Source: Pseudomonas weihenstephanensis
Lineage (GTDB): Bacteria > Pseudomonadota > Gammaproteobacteria > Pseudomonadales > Pseudomonadaceae
Direction of reading: 5' to 3'
Assembly: GCF_001043055.1 (NCBI RefSeq)
Contig: NZ_JYLF01000004.1
Location: 62,001 to 126,000, forward strand
Length of the DNA stretch: 64,000 bases
In this document: piece by piece, positions 36,652-45,329 of the stretch
Position numbering within the stretch: position 1 is the first letter of the stretch
How the letters are laid out: each line of letters begins with the position of its first letter
Position numbers and translations under genes: made by a program
Notes under the pieces: generated by a model
Told to the model about the DNA's origin: nothing
Database searches by the model: none
Seen by the model: only the letters and a program-made list of their open reading frames with translations

Positions 36652-38742
36652 ATGTCCCGTTTTACTGCTGCCTCCCGTTTGCCTCACGCCCAAACGGTGT
36701 TTCCTTTCGCCCTCAGCGCCCTGTGTTGCGCAGTGTTTGCACCCGCGGCGCTGGCTGCTGAGCCGGTAGATGCACACGCCACACACGTGCGTGAACTCAG
36801 CCCGACCGTGGTCACCGCGGTAGCTCCCAGCTCGCCGCTGACCATCGTCACCAACCCCAAAGACCCGCGCCAGCCGGTGCCCGCCAGTGACGGCGGCGAT
36901 TACCTGAAGACCATTCCCGGCTTCGCCCTGATCCGCAACGGCGGCACCAACGGTGACCCGGTGTTGCGCGGCATGTTCGGCTCACGGCTCAACATCCTCA
37001 CCAACGGCGGCATGATGCTCGGTGCCTGCCCCGGTCGCATGGATGCACCCACCTCCTACATCTCGCCGGAAACCTACGACAAACTGACGGTCATTAAAGG
37101 CCCGCAAACCGTGCTCTGGGGACCGGGTGCCTCGGCAGGCACGATCCTGTTTGAACGTGAACCAGAGCACTTTGGCGAACTGGGCACACGGGTCAATGCC
37201 AGCGTGCTGGCCGGCTCCAACGGCCGCTTTGACAAAACCATCGACGCCGCCGCCGGTGGCCCGCTGGGCTATGTCAGGGTGATCGGCAACACCGCACACT
37301 CTGACGATTACAAAGACGGCAATGGCGACACCGTGCCCTCGCGCTATGACAAATGGAATGGCGACATCGCCCTGGGCTGGACCCCCGACGCCGACACGCT
37401 GCTGGAACTCACCGCAGGCAAGGGCGATGGCGAAGCGCGTTCGGCAGGACGCGGCATGGACGGCAGCCAATACAAGCGCGAAAGCCTGGGCCTGCGCTTT
37501 GAAAAGTCCAACATCGGCGAGGTGCTCGACAAGATCGAAGCGCAGGTTTACTACAACTACGCCGACCACGTGATGGACAACTACACCCTGCGCACCCCGT
37601 CGGGTACCGGCATGATGGCGGGGCCGATGGCGTCCAACGTCGACCGCCGCACCCTCGGTGCACGGATCAAGGCCACTTGGCGCTGGGCCGACTACCAGTT
37701 GATCAGCGGCCTCGACGCGCAAACCAACGAACACCGTAAACGCATGGGCATGGGCATCAACACCTACAAGGATCAGAACTGGAGCAAAGACGCTGACTTC
37801 CACAACTATGGCGCCTTTGGCGAACTGACCTGGTACGCCGCTGACCGCGACCGCGTGATTGCGGGTGCCCGCATAGACCGTGCCTCAGCCAAGGACTTTC
37901 GTGCCCGCATTGGCTCGGGAATGATGAGCAAGCCCAATCCGACGCTGGATAAAACCCGCGCCGATACTCTGCCCAGCGGCTTCGTGCGCTATGAGCACGA
38001 CCTGGCCGACAGCCCCACCACCGTTTACGCAGGCGTGGGCCACACCCAGCGCTTCCCGGACTATTGGGAGCTGTTTTCACCGACCTCAGGCCCCGCGGGT
38101 TCGGTGAACGCGTTTGATGCGATCAAGCCCGAAAAAACCACCCAGCTCGACATGGGCCTGCAATACAAGACTGAGAAAGTGGAGGCGTGGGCCTCGGTGT
38201 ATGCCGGAGAGATTCGCGACTACATCCTGTTTGACTACGCCAAGGGCTCGTCACAGGCACAGAACATCAACGCGCGCGTGATGGGCGGCGAGCTGGGGGC
38301 CGCGTACCAGCTGACGTCCCACTGGAAAGCCGACGCGACCCTGGCCTATGCCTGGGGTAAAAACACCAGTGATGGCAAGGCATTGCCACAAATGCCGCCG
38401 CTCGATACCCGCCTCGGTCTGACCTACAGCGAGGACGACTGGAGTGCCGGTGCCTTGTGGCGTGTGGTCGCGCGCCAGGACCGTATTGATCGCAACGCTG
38501 GCAACGTGGTGGGCAAGGACTACGACAAAAGCGCGGGCTTTGGTGTGTTCTCGCTCAACGGCGCCTACCGCCTCAACAAAAACCTCAAGGTCAGCGCCGG
38601 GGTCGACAACCTGCTGGATAAAAACTACAGCGAGCACTTGAACATGGCAGGCAACGCGGGCTATGGCTACCCGGCCAGCGACCCGACCCCGATCAACGAA
38701 CCCGGCCGCACGTTGTGGACCAAGATTGATGTGAGCTTTTGA
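36652..38742 (+). CDS. oprC: TonB-dependent copper receptor (OprC/NosA type)
   Basis: Outer-membrane receptor that takes up copper using TonB energy. 696 residues from the ATG at 36652; the ATG at 36646 is equally possible. Signal peptide to about residue 35 (FAPAALAAEP), a TonB-box-like LSPTVVTAV, a plug domain with GDPVLRGMFGSRLNILTNGG and the Met/Cys-containing MMLGACPGRMDAPTSYISPE that marks the copper-receptor subfamily, then the beta barrel ending RTLWTKIDVSF with terminal Phe. The Cys-Pro-Gly-Arg-Met-Asp region is where copper binding is expected. Neighbours (PCuAC, DUF2946, PepSY) agree. Confidence 0.92.
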   Translation: MSRFTAASRLPHAQTVFPFALSALCCAVFAPAALAAEPVDAHATHVRELSPTVVTAVAPSSPLTIVTNPKDPRQPVPASDGGDYLKTIPGFALIRNGGTNGDPVLRGMFGSRLNILTNGGMMLGACPGRMDAPTSYISPETYDKLTVIKGPQTVLWGPGASAGTILFEREPEHFGELGTRVNASVLAGSNGRFDKTIDAAAGGPLGYVRVIGNTAHSDDYKDGNGDTVPSRYDKWNGDIALGWTPDADTLLELTAGKGDGEARSAGRGMDGSQYKRESLGLRFEKSNIGEVLDKIEAQVYYNYADHVMDNYTLRTPSGTGMMAGPMASNVDRRTLGARIKATWRWADYQLISGLDAQTNEHRKRMGMGINTYKDQNWSKDADFHNYGAFGELTWYAADRDRVIAGARIDRASAKDFRARIGSGMMSKPNPTLDKTRADTLPSGFVRYEHDLADSPTTVYAGVGHTQRFPDYWELFSPTSGPAGSVNAFDAIKPEKTTQLDMGLQYKTEKVEAWASVYAGEIRDYILFDYAKGSSQAQNINARVMGGELGAAYQLTSHWKADATLAYAWGKNTSDGKALPQMPPLDTRLGLTYSEDDWSAGALWRVVARQDRIDRNAGNVVGKDYDKSAGFGVFSLNGAYRLNKNLKVSAGVDNLLDKNYSEHLNMAGNAGYGYPASDPTPINEPGRTLWTKIDVSF

Positions 38743-38767
38743 TAGCCCTGTGACCTTCTGACCCCAA

Positions 38768-38788
38768 CCCTCTCCCTCAGGGAGAGGG
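38768..38788. repeat. CCCTCTCCC-type intergenic hairpin
   Basis: CCCTCTCC (38768-38775) pairs with GGAGAGGG (38781-38788) around a 5-base loop, after the oprC stop. Similar CCCTCTCCC/GGGAGAGG units occur at 50307-50400, 55564-55594 and 63794-63834, so this is a dispersed repeat that may also work as a terminator. Confidence 0.6.
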
Positions 38789-38827
38789 CTTCAATCACAA
38801 CACGCGCTAACTTGCGGAGCCGCTCAC

Positions 38828-40204
38828 ATGAGCCAACCCACACCGTCTTTCTACAACCTGGCCTGGCGATGGCATTTCTACGCCGGGCTGTTTGTCGCCC
38901 CCTTCATGATCCTGCTGGCCCTGACCGGGATTATTTACCTGTTCAAGCCCCAGCTCGACCCGCTGCTCTACGACCACCTGATCAACGTCAGCCCGGGCCA
39001 TCACCGCCTCAGCGCCGACCAACAACTGCAACGCGTCCAAACCACTTATCCACAGGGCCACATCAGCCAGTACCTGCCAGCGCTCAACCCGCAACGCAGC
39101 GGCCAGTTCGTTATTCATAACGCTGGCCGCGAGCTCAATGTGTTCATCAACCCCTACAGCGGCGAAATACTGGGCGAGCAAGATGCCAAGCTCAACCTGC
39201 AAGCCGTGGCCCGCGCGCTGCATGGCGAGTTGATGATCGGCACCCTCGGCGACCGGCTGGTGGAGCTGGCCGCTGGCTGGGGCGTGGTGCTGGTGATTTC
39301 CGGCCTGTATTTATGGTGGCCGCGCGGGCAATCAGCGGCCGGGGTGTTATGGCCTCGCTTGAGCCGGCGCGGACGCGTGCTCTGGCGCGACCTGCACGCG
39401 GTAACAGGTTTTTGGGGCGCCGCCTTGCTGCTGTTCATGTTGATCAGCGGCATGACCTGGACCGGTTTTTGGGGCAAGCAATATGCCGACCTGTGGAACC
39501 AGTTCCCGGCCGCGATGTGGAACAACGTCCCTCAATCGGACTTGCAAGCGCGCAACCTTAATACCGCCACCCGCCAAACCGTGCCGTGGGCCATGGAAAA
39601 CACGCCCATGCCGCTTTCGGGCGCCCACGCCGAACACAGTGGCCACACTGCTCACGCCAGCGGCCCCGCCGCACCGCGCGTGACCCTGCAACAAGTGGTC
39701 GACACCGCGAACAGGCGCAACGTCGAACCCGGTTACAGCATCACCCTGCCGACCACCGCTGAAGGGGTTTTCACCGTCGCCGTCTTTGCCGATGACCCGC
39801 GCAACGACGCCACGCTGCATGTCGATCAATACACGGGCGAGGTGCTGGCCGACGTGCGCTGGCAGCATTACAGCAACGTCGCACGCGCCACGGAAATGGG
39901 CGTGATGCTGCATGAAGGCAAACTCTTTGGGTCGCTGAATCAAATCGCCATTTTGCTGGTGTGCCTGATGATTCTGCTCAGCTCGATCAGCGGCCTGGTG
40001 ATCTGGTGGAAACGCCGTCCACAGGGGCGTTTAGGCATACCGCCGCTGCGTCACGCACTGCCAACCTGGAAGACCGGCGTAGCGATCATGCTGCTCCTCG
40101 CTGTCCTCTTCCCGCTGGTGGGCGCCTCATTGCTTGCAGTCTGGGCCGTGGACCGCTTGCTGCTGATTATTCGTTCAAAACAGCAACATGAGCGCCACTC
40201 ATAG
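38828..40204 (+). CDS. PepSY-associated membrane protein
   Basis: 458 residues with four or five membrane helices: WHFYAGLFVAPFMILLALTG near the N-terminus, a periplasmic PepSY region (GELMIGTLGDRLVELAAGWG), FWGAALLLFMLISGMTWTGF in the middle, a second PepSY-like region, and a C-terminal pair (AILLVCLMILLSSISGLVIW). A His-rich segment (HAEHSGHTAHASGPAAP) sits in the second periplasmic loop and may bind metal. Family members often accompany metal or siderophore TonB receptors and some act as ferric or cupric reductases; the reaction here is not proven. Follows oprC by 85 bases. Confidence 0.85.
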   Translation: MSQPTPSFYNLAWRWHFYAGLFVAPFMILLALTGIIYLFKPQLDPLLYDHLINVSPGHHRLSADQQLQRVQTTYPQGHISQYLPALNPQRSGQFVIHNAGRELNVFINPYSGEILGEQDAKLNLQAVARALHGELMIGTLGDRLVELAAGWGVVLVISGLYLWWPRGQSAAGVLWPRLSRRGRVLWRDLHAVTGFWGAALLLFMLISGMTWTGFWGKQYADLWNQFPAAMWNNVPQSDLQARNLNTATRQTVPWAMENTPMPLSGAHAEHSGHTAHASGPAAPRVTLQQVVDTANRRNVEPGYSITLPTTAEGVFTVAVFADDPRNDATLHVDQYTGEVLADVRWQHYSNVARATEMGVMLHEGKLFGSLNQIAILLVCLMILLSSISGLVIWWKRRPQGRLGIPPLRHALPTWKTGVAIMLLLAVLFPLVGASLLAVWAVDRLLLIIRSKQQHERHS

Positions 40205-40281
40205 GCAACGTGAATACTTCGAGAGATCCCGTCTAGAGACTTGGGGATAATGGCGCCCTGATAAAACGCCCGAAAAGAGCT

Positions 40282-40294
40282 GTTACTTTATAAC
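40282..40294. promoter_or_regulatory. Zur-like operator ahead of the TonB receptor-ABC importer operon
   Basis: GTTACTTTATAAC matches 11 of 13 positions of the Zur-box core GTTATANTATAAC and is an imperfect palindrome. It lies 76 bases before the receptor start in a 166-base gap. Zur represses zinc uptake genes when zinc is plentiful. The related P. aeruginosa operon PA2911-PA2914, also next to cobalamin genes, is zinc-responsive as I recall, which supports the call. Confidence 0.6.
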
Positions 40295-40370
40295 GGCTTT
40301 ATTTAAGCTCCATCACCCGCCGCCAGGAGGCAGCGGGCATACCCCCAGAAAAAAGCGACTGACCGCCCCG

Positions 40371-42497
40371 ATGAATAAGTACCTGCTTTCCAGCCTTTGC
40401 CTGTTGGCGATCAACCACGCGCACGCGGATGACACTGCGCCGTCGCTGATGCTACCCGCCGCCGCCATTACCGCGCCTGAAGTCGATGCCGAACACATTG
40501 ACCTCAAAACCGCCACCAGCGCCGGTTCGCGCCTGAGCCTCAACAGCCTCCAAACCCCCGCCAGCGTTGAAAACTTGACCGGCGAGCAGATTCGCGCACG
40601 CGGGGACCGCAGTGTGCAGGACGCCGTGACCCGCACGACCGGCATCAGTTTTACCGGATCGCCCGGCAACGGCGGTTCGGCGTATGCGGCCCGAGGCTTC
40701 GTCGGCGAAGGCTCGGTCATGCAGCTTTACGACGGCGTGCGCATGTACAGCGGTGCGGGCACCGTGACCTTCCCGGTGGACGACTGGTCGGTAGAGCGCA
40801 TCGACGTGCTGCGCGGCCCGGCCTCGGTGTTGTATGGCGAAGGTGCGACTGGCGCCGTGATCAACGTGATCCCGAAAAAGCCCTTCAGCGGCGACATCGA
40901 AAACCAGGTGCGCATCGGTTACGGCTCCTACGACACTCGGCAACAGGCGCTGGACAGCGGCGGTTCGCTGACCGACACCCTGAGCTATCGCTTGAACATC
41001 AACCACCTCCAGAGCAACGGCTGGATCGACCACGGTGATTCGCAAAAAACCTTCATCAGCGCCGCCCTGCGCTGGCAGGCCACCGATGACCTGGCGTTCA
41101 CCCTGAGCCACGACTACGGCGATCAGGAGCCGCAAAACGACTTCGGCGTGCCGTTGATCAATGGCCGTTATCACAAGAGCCTGCGTGACAAGAACTACAA
41201 CGTGCGTGACGCCAAGCTGCACTACAACGACCAGTGGACACGTCTCAACAGCGAATGGCAGATCAGCGACAACCTGAGCGCCAGCAACGACCTGTATTAC
41301 CTCAAGGCCCAGCGCCGTTGGCAGAACGCCGAGAACCACGGTTGGGATCAAGACCGTCAAACGTTATTGCGCAGCGGCTACTTCAGCATCAAGCATGATC
41401 AGGAACAGATCGGTGACCGTCAGACGTTCACCCTCAACCATGATCTGTTCGGGCTTAAAAGCAGAAGCCTGGTGGGCATGGACTACAACCGCATCCACTT
41501 CAGCCTGCACAGCAACTCGCCGTATCACGATGTTGATTCAGACGGGCAGCCCGTTGATCTGTACCACCCGGATCGCGGCGAATTCCAAAGCGCGTCGCCC
41601 TACCGCGACCAGTTCACCACCACCACGCAACAGGTGTCGCTGTTCGCCGAAAACCGCACTGAGCTGACCGATCAACTGTCGCTGGTCACCGGTGTGCGCC
41701 GTGACATCGTGCACCTGGACCGCGACGACTTTGCCGCAAACGGCGACACCACGCGCAGTGACCGCAGCCTGTCAGCCAACAGCTGGAAAGTCGGCCTGGT
41801 GTACGAACTGACCCCGGACATGTCGATCTACGCACAACAAGCCACCAGCGTCGATGGCGTCGGCGGGTTGATCAGCCTGGACGCAGGTCAGCAAAACTTT
41901 GATCTGGCCCATGCGCGTCAAACTGAAATCGGCTTCAAACAGATGTTCTGGAACCAGCGTGGGGAGTGGACCTTGGCGGCGTACCACATCGTCAAAAAGG
42001 ACTTGCTGACCACCGACCCCAACAACGCGACTCGCACCCTGCAAGTGGGCGAGCAGTCCTCTAATGGCCTGGAAGCCAGCCTTGACCTGCAACTGCCCAA
42101 CCGTTGGGCACTGCAAGCCAACGCGTCGATCGTGCGCGCCGAGTACGACACCTTCAACGACGACGGCGTGTCGCGCAAAGGCAACCGCCCCACCGACGTG
42201 CCGCGCCGTACCGCCAACCTGTGGCTGAGCAACGCCATCACCGACGACGTGCGCGCCGGCGCAGGTGTGCGTTATGTCGATTCGCGCTATGCCGACACCG
42301 CCAACAACGTCGAGCTACCGAGCTACACCGTGGTTGACGCCACCGTGAGCTGGAAAGCCTTGCCTAAAACGACTCTGGGCGTGCGACTGAACAATTTGTT
42401 CAACCGCCAATACGCCGTAAGCCAATACAATGGCGGCCAACAATGGATCATGGGCGAGCCGCGCTCGTTCTTTGTGACTGCCGATTACGCCTTTTAA
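40371..42497 (+). CDS. TonB-dependent receptor, probable zinc or metallophore uptake
   Basis: 708 residues: signal peptide (MNKYLLSSLCLLAINHAHA), plug domain with SVENLTGEQIRARGDRSVQD and the siderophore-receptor motif VLRGPASVLYGEGATGAVIN, then a 22-strand barrel ending GEPRSFFVTADYAF with terminal Phe. By homology alone it would be called a siderophore receptor. The Zur-like box upstream, the adjacent ABC importer and the position beside the cobalamin genes point to the PA2911-type zinc-regulated system. The natural ligand (zinc chelate, cobalamin or other) is open. Confidence 0.85.
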   Translation: MNKYLLSSLCLLAINHAHADDTAPSLMLPAAAITAPEVDAEHIDLKTATSAGSRLSLNSLQTPASVENLTGEQIRARGDRSVQDAVTRTTGISFTGSPGNGGSAYAARGFVGEGSVMQLYDGVRMYSGAGTVTFPVDDWSVERIDVLRGPASVLYGEGATGAVINVIPKKPFSGDIENQVRIGYGSYDTRQQALDSGGSLTDTLSYRLNINHLQSNGWIDHGDSQKTFISAALRWQATDDLAFTLSHDYGDQEPQNDFGVPLINGRYHKSLRDKNYNVRDAKLHYNDQWTRLNSEWQISDNLSASNDLYYLKAQRRWQNAENHGWDQDRQTLLRSGYFSIKHDQEQIGDRQTFTLNHDLFGLKSRSLVGMDYNRIHFSLHSNSPYHDVDSDGQPVDLYHPDRGEFQSASPYRDQFTTTTQQVSLFAENRTELTDQLSLVTGVRRDIVHLDRDDFAANGDTTRSDRSLSANSWKVGLVYELTPDMSIYAQQATSVDGVGGLISLDAGQQNFDLAHARQTEIGFKQMFWNQRGEWTLAAYHIVKKDLLTTDPNNATRTLQVGEQSSNGLEASLDLQLPNRWALQANASIVRAEYDTFNDDGVSRKGNRPTDVPRRTANLWLSNAITDDVRAGAGVRYVDSRYADTANNVELPSYTVVDATVSWKALPKTTLGVRLNNLFNRQYAVSQYNGGQQWIMGEPRSFFVTADYAF

Positions 42498-42547
42498 GCA
42501 CACCAGTTCCTGCACTGATCAGCGTTAACTCAAGCCCCGGATGCTTT

Positions 42548-43336
42548 ATGACCCGTCTCACCCTCACTCAGCTCGCCTGGTCGCCTTTGGGCCACGGCCA
42601 TTGCCATCACCAGTTCCACCTGCGTGATGCCAGCCTGCACGTGGCCGCAGGGGAGTTCGTGGGGTTGATCGGGCCTAACGGCAGCGGCAAAACCAGCCTG
42701 CTGCGCTGCGCCTATCGCTTCAGCAAGCCTGAATCCGGCAGCGTGCATCTCGAACAGCACAACCTGTGGCAACAGTCGCCCCGCTGGTGCGCACAACGCA
42801 TCGCCGTGGTGTTGCAAGAATTCCCCGATGCTTTTGGCCTGACCGTCGACGAAGTGGTCGCGATGGGCCGTACCCCGCACAAAGGCTTGTTCGACGGCGA
42901 CACCGAGGCCGATCGCCAACTGGCGAAAAACGCCCTCGAATCGGTAGGCCTGCACGGCTTCGAAGACCACGCCTTCGCCACCTTGTCCGGCGGGGAAAAA
43001 CAACGCGTGATCCTGGCCCGCGCCCTGACCCAGCAACCCGACCTGTTGGTCCTCGACGAGCCAACCAATCACCTCGACCCGCGCTATCAACTGGCGTTGT
43101 TGCAACTGGTCAAACGGCTGAACATCGCCACCCTGGCCAGCATCCACGACCTCAACCTGGCCGCCGCCTTTTGCGACCGCCTGTATGTCATCAACCACGG
43201 CAACATCATCGCCAGCGGCACGCCCCGCGAAGTACTGACCGTGGAGCTGTTGCGCGAGGTGTTTGGCGTCGACGCGCTGATCGACGACCATCCGCTGTCC
43301 GGCTACCCGCGCATCACCTGGATAACCCAACCATGA
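42548..43336 (+). CDS. ABC transporter ATP-binding protein, FecE/BtuD type
   Basis: Drives import of a metal chelate or cobalamin-like ligand. 262 residues from the ATG at 42548. Walker A GLIGPNGSGKTSLLR, Q-loop near VVLQEFPDAFGLTVDEVV, signature LSGGEKQRVILARAL, Walker B LLVLDEPTNHLDP and switch His in SIHDLNLAAAF are all intact. Starts 50 bases after the receptor; its stop overlaps the start of the binding protein gene (ATGA). Equivalent of PA2912 by position. Confidence 0.92.
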   Translation: MTRLTLTQLAWSPLGHGHCHHQFHLRDASLHVAAGEFVGLIGPNGSGKTSLLRCAYRFSKPESGSVHLEQHNLWQQSPRWCAQRIAVVLQEFPDAFGLTVDEVVAMGRTPHKGLFDGDTEADRQLAKNALESVGLHGFEDHAFATLSGGEKQRVILARALTQQPDLLVLDEPTNHLDPRYQLALLQLVKRLNIATLASIHDLNLAAAFCDRLYVINHGNIIASGTPREVLTVELLREVFGVDALIDDHPLSGYPRITWITQP

Positions 43337-44283
43337 ACCTGATCCGCCTCGCTCTATGCTTAAGCGTGTTGTTCGGTGCCCAACTGGCCCAGGCCGACGC
43401 CACCCACTACCCGCTGACGATCAAAAGCTGCAACCGCGACGTGACCTTCAACGAGGCGCCCAAACACGCGGTCAGCCACGACATCAACATGACGCAAATG
43501 ATGCTCGCTCTGGGCCTCAAACCGCACATGGTCGGCTACAGCGGCATCAGTGGCTGGAAGGCCGTGACGCCGCAGATGAACGTGATCCTCGACGGGCTGC
43601 CGGAGCTGGCAAGCAAGTACCCGTCAGTCGAGACCCTGCTCAACGCCAACGTTGATTTCTTCTTCGCCGGTTGGGACTACGGCATGCGCGTAGGCGGCGA
43701 TCTCACCCCGCAAACCCTGACCCCACTGGGCATCAACGTTTACGAGCTGACCGAGTCGTGTGCGTTTGTGATGAAACGCCCACCCGCGAGCATGGAGGAC
43801 ACCTATAACGACCTGCGCAACCTCGGCAAAATTTTCGATGTACAAGACCGCGCCAACGCCCTGATTGCACGCATGCAGCAGACAATCGCCGAGGTGCAAA
43901 AGACCCTGCCAGCTACAAAGCCGCGTGTGTTTTTGTATGACAGTGGCGAAGACCGCGCCATGACCTCGGGCAAACTGGGTATCCCCCATGCCTTGATCGA
44001 AGCCGCAGGCGGCAACGACATCCTGAGCGATATTGACGCCAGCTGGACCCGCATCAACTGGGAGACCGTGGTCGAGCGCAATCCCGAGGTGATCGTGATC
44101 GTCGATTACAGCGAAGTCAGCGCCGAGCAAAAACAGCACTTCCTCCAGACCAACCCTGCGCTGCAATCGGTCGATGCCGTTCGCAACCAACGCTTTATCG
44201 TCATCCCTTACGTGCAAGCCACGCCGGGCATCGACAACGTGCTGGCCATCGAAACGCTCGCCAAAGGCTTTCATCCTCAATGA
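43333..44283 (+). CDS. ABC transporter periplasmic binding protein, Fe/B12 family
   Basis: 316 residues with a signal peptide (MNLIRLALCLSVLFGAQLAQ then ADA). The fold is the FecB/BtuF-type periplasmic binding domain: RDVTFNEAPKHAVSHDINMT, LLNANVDFFFAGWDYGMRVG, then the linker helix and KPRVFLYDSGEDRAMTSGKL and VIVIVDYSEVSAEQK. Two Cys (in IKSCNRDV and ELTESCAF) may form a disulfide. Coupled by overlap to both neighbours. Ligand unknown; zinc-chelate uptake is inferred from the Zur-like box. Confidence 0.88.
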   Translation: MNLIRLALCLSVLFGAQLAQADATHYPLTIKSCNRDVTFNEAPKHAVSHDINMTQMMLALGLKPHMVGYSGISGWKAVTPQMNVILDGLPELASKYPSVETLLNANVDFFFAGWDYGMRVGGDLTPQTLTPLGINVYELTESCAFVMKRPPASMEDTYNDLRNLGKIFDVQDRANALIARMQQTIAEVQKTLPATKPRVFLYDSGEDRAMTSGKLGIPHALIEAAGGNDILSDIDASWTRINWETVVERNPEVIVIVDYSEVSAEQKQHFLQTNPALQSVDAVRNQRFIVIPYVQATPGIDNVLAIETLAKGFHPQ

Positions 44284-45290
44284 TGTCTCGCCGCTACGCG
44301 CTGTTACTGCTGAGCCTTGGCGCACTGCTGCTGGTGTCATGCGTGGTGTCGCTGGGCTTTGGCCCGGCGCGGGTGCCCGTGGACGTGGTCTGGCACATCG
44401 TGCTGCACAAGCTGTTGGGCATCGGTGAGGTGAGCTGGAGCGCGGGGCAGGAACATATCGTGTGGCTGATCCGTGTGCCGCGCATGCTGCTCGGTGCCTT
44501 GGTCGGCGCCGGACTGGCGTTGATCGGTGCCGTGCTGCAAGCCGTGACGCGTAACCCGCTGGCCGATCCACACCTGCTGGGCGTGACCAGTGGCGCCACG
44601 TTGGGCGCGGTGATTGTGGTGCTGCACGTGGGCGAAATCGTCGGCCTGCTGACCTTGCCCATCGCCGCCTTTATCGGCGCACTGTTGAGCATGGTGCTGG
44701 TGCTGGCCATCGCCAGCCGTCACGGCCGATTAGACAGCGACCGCCTGTTGTTATGCGGGGTTGCTGTGTCGTTTGTGATGATGGCCGTGGCCAATACCTT
44801 GCTGTTTTTAGGCGATCATCGCGCCAGCTCCGCCGTGTTGTTCTGGATGCTCGGCGGCCTGGGGTTGGCGCGCTGGGAGCTGCTGGCCATCCCCAGCGCC
44901 AGCGTGCTGCTGGGGCTGATTTTACTGCTGGGCATGGCCCGCCCGCTCAACGCGTTGATGGCGGGCGAGCAAACCGCTGTCACCCTGGGACTGAATGCGC
45001 GCAATGTGCGGCTCAAGGTGTTTTTGATCGCCTCGTTGATGACCGGTGTACTGGTGGCCATCAGCGGTTCAATCGGCTTTGTCGGGCTGATGATCCCGCA
45101 CATTGCCCGCCGCTTGGTGGGCGCCGAGCACCGGCGGTTATTGCCTGTTTCAGCGTTGCTGGGCAGCGTGTTTCTGGTGTGGGTCGATGTGGCTGCACGC
45201 ACCCTGATCGCTCCCGAAGATTTACCGATTGGCGTGGCCACGGCGGCGATTGGCGGGTTGTTTTTTATCGGGTTAATGCGCAAACGCTAA
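44280..45290 (+). CDS. ABC transporter permease, FecCD type
   Basis: 336 residues with nine to ten membrane helices. Family motifs: WLIRVPRMLLGALVGAGLAL, LQAVTRNPLADPHLLGVTSG, and the ATPase-contact region GSIGFVGLMIPHIARRLVGA. A single permease gene suggests a homodimeric channel. The start overlaps the binding protein stop. Last gene of the receptor-ATPase-binding protein-permease operon; it converges on the five-repeat gene with 39 bases between stops. Confidence 0.92.
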   Translation: MMSRRYALLLLSLGALLLVSCVVSLGFGPARVPVDVVWHIVLHKLLGIGEVSWSAGQEHIVWLIRVPRMLLGALVGAGLALIGAVLQAVTRNPLADPHLLGVTSGATLGAVIVVLHVGEIVGLLTLPIAAFIGALLSMVLVLAIASRHGRLDSDRLLLCGVAVSFVMMAVANTLLFLGDHRASSAVLFWMLGGLGLARWELLAIPSASVLLGLILLLGMARPLNALMAGEQTAVTLGLNARNVRLKVFLIASLMTGVLVAISGSIGFVGLMIPHIARRLVGAEHRRLLPVSALLGSVFLVWVDVAARTLIAPEDLPIGVATAAIGGLFFIGLMRKR

Positions 45291-45329
45291 CCCCTCGTAC
45301 TCACCGCCAGCGACTCTGCCTGCCCTGTC

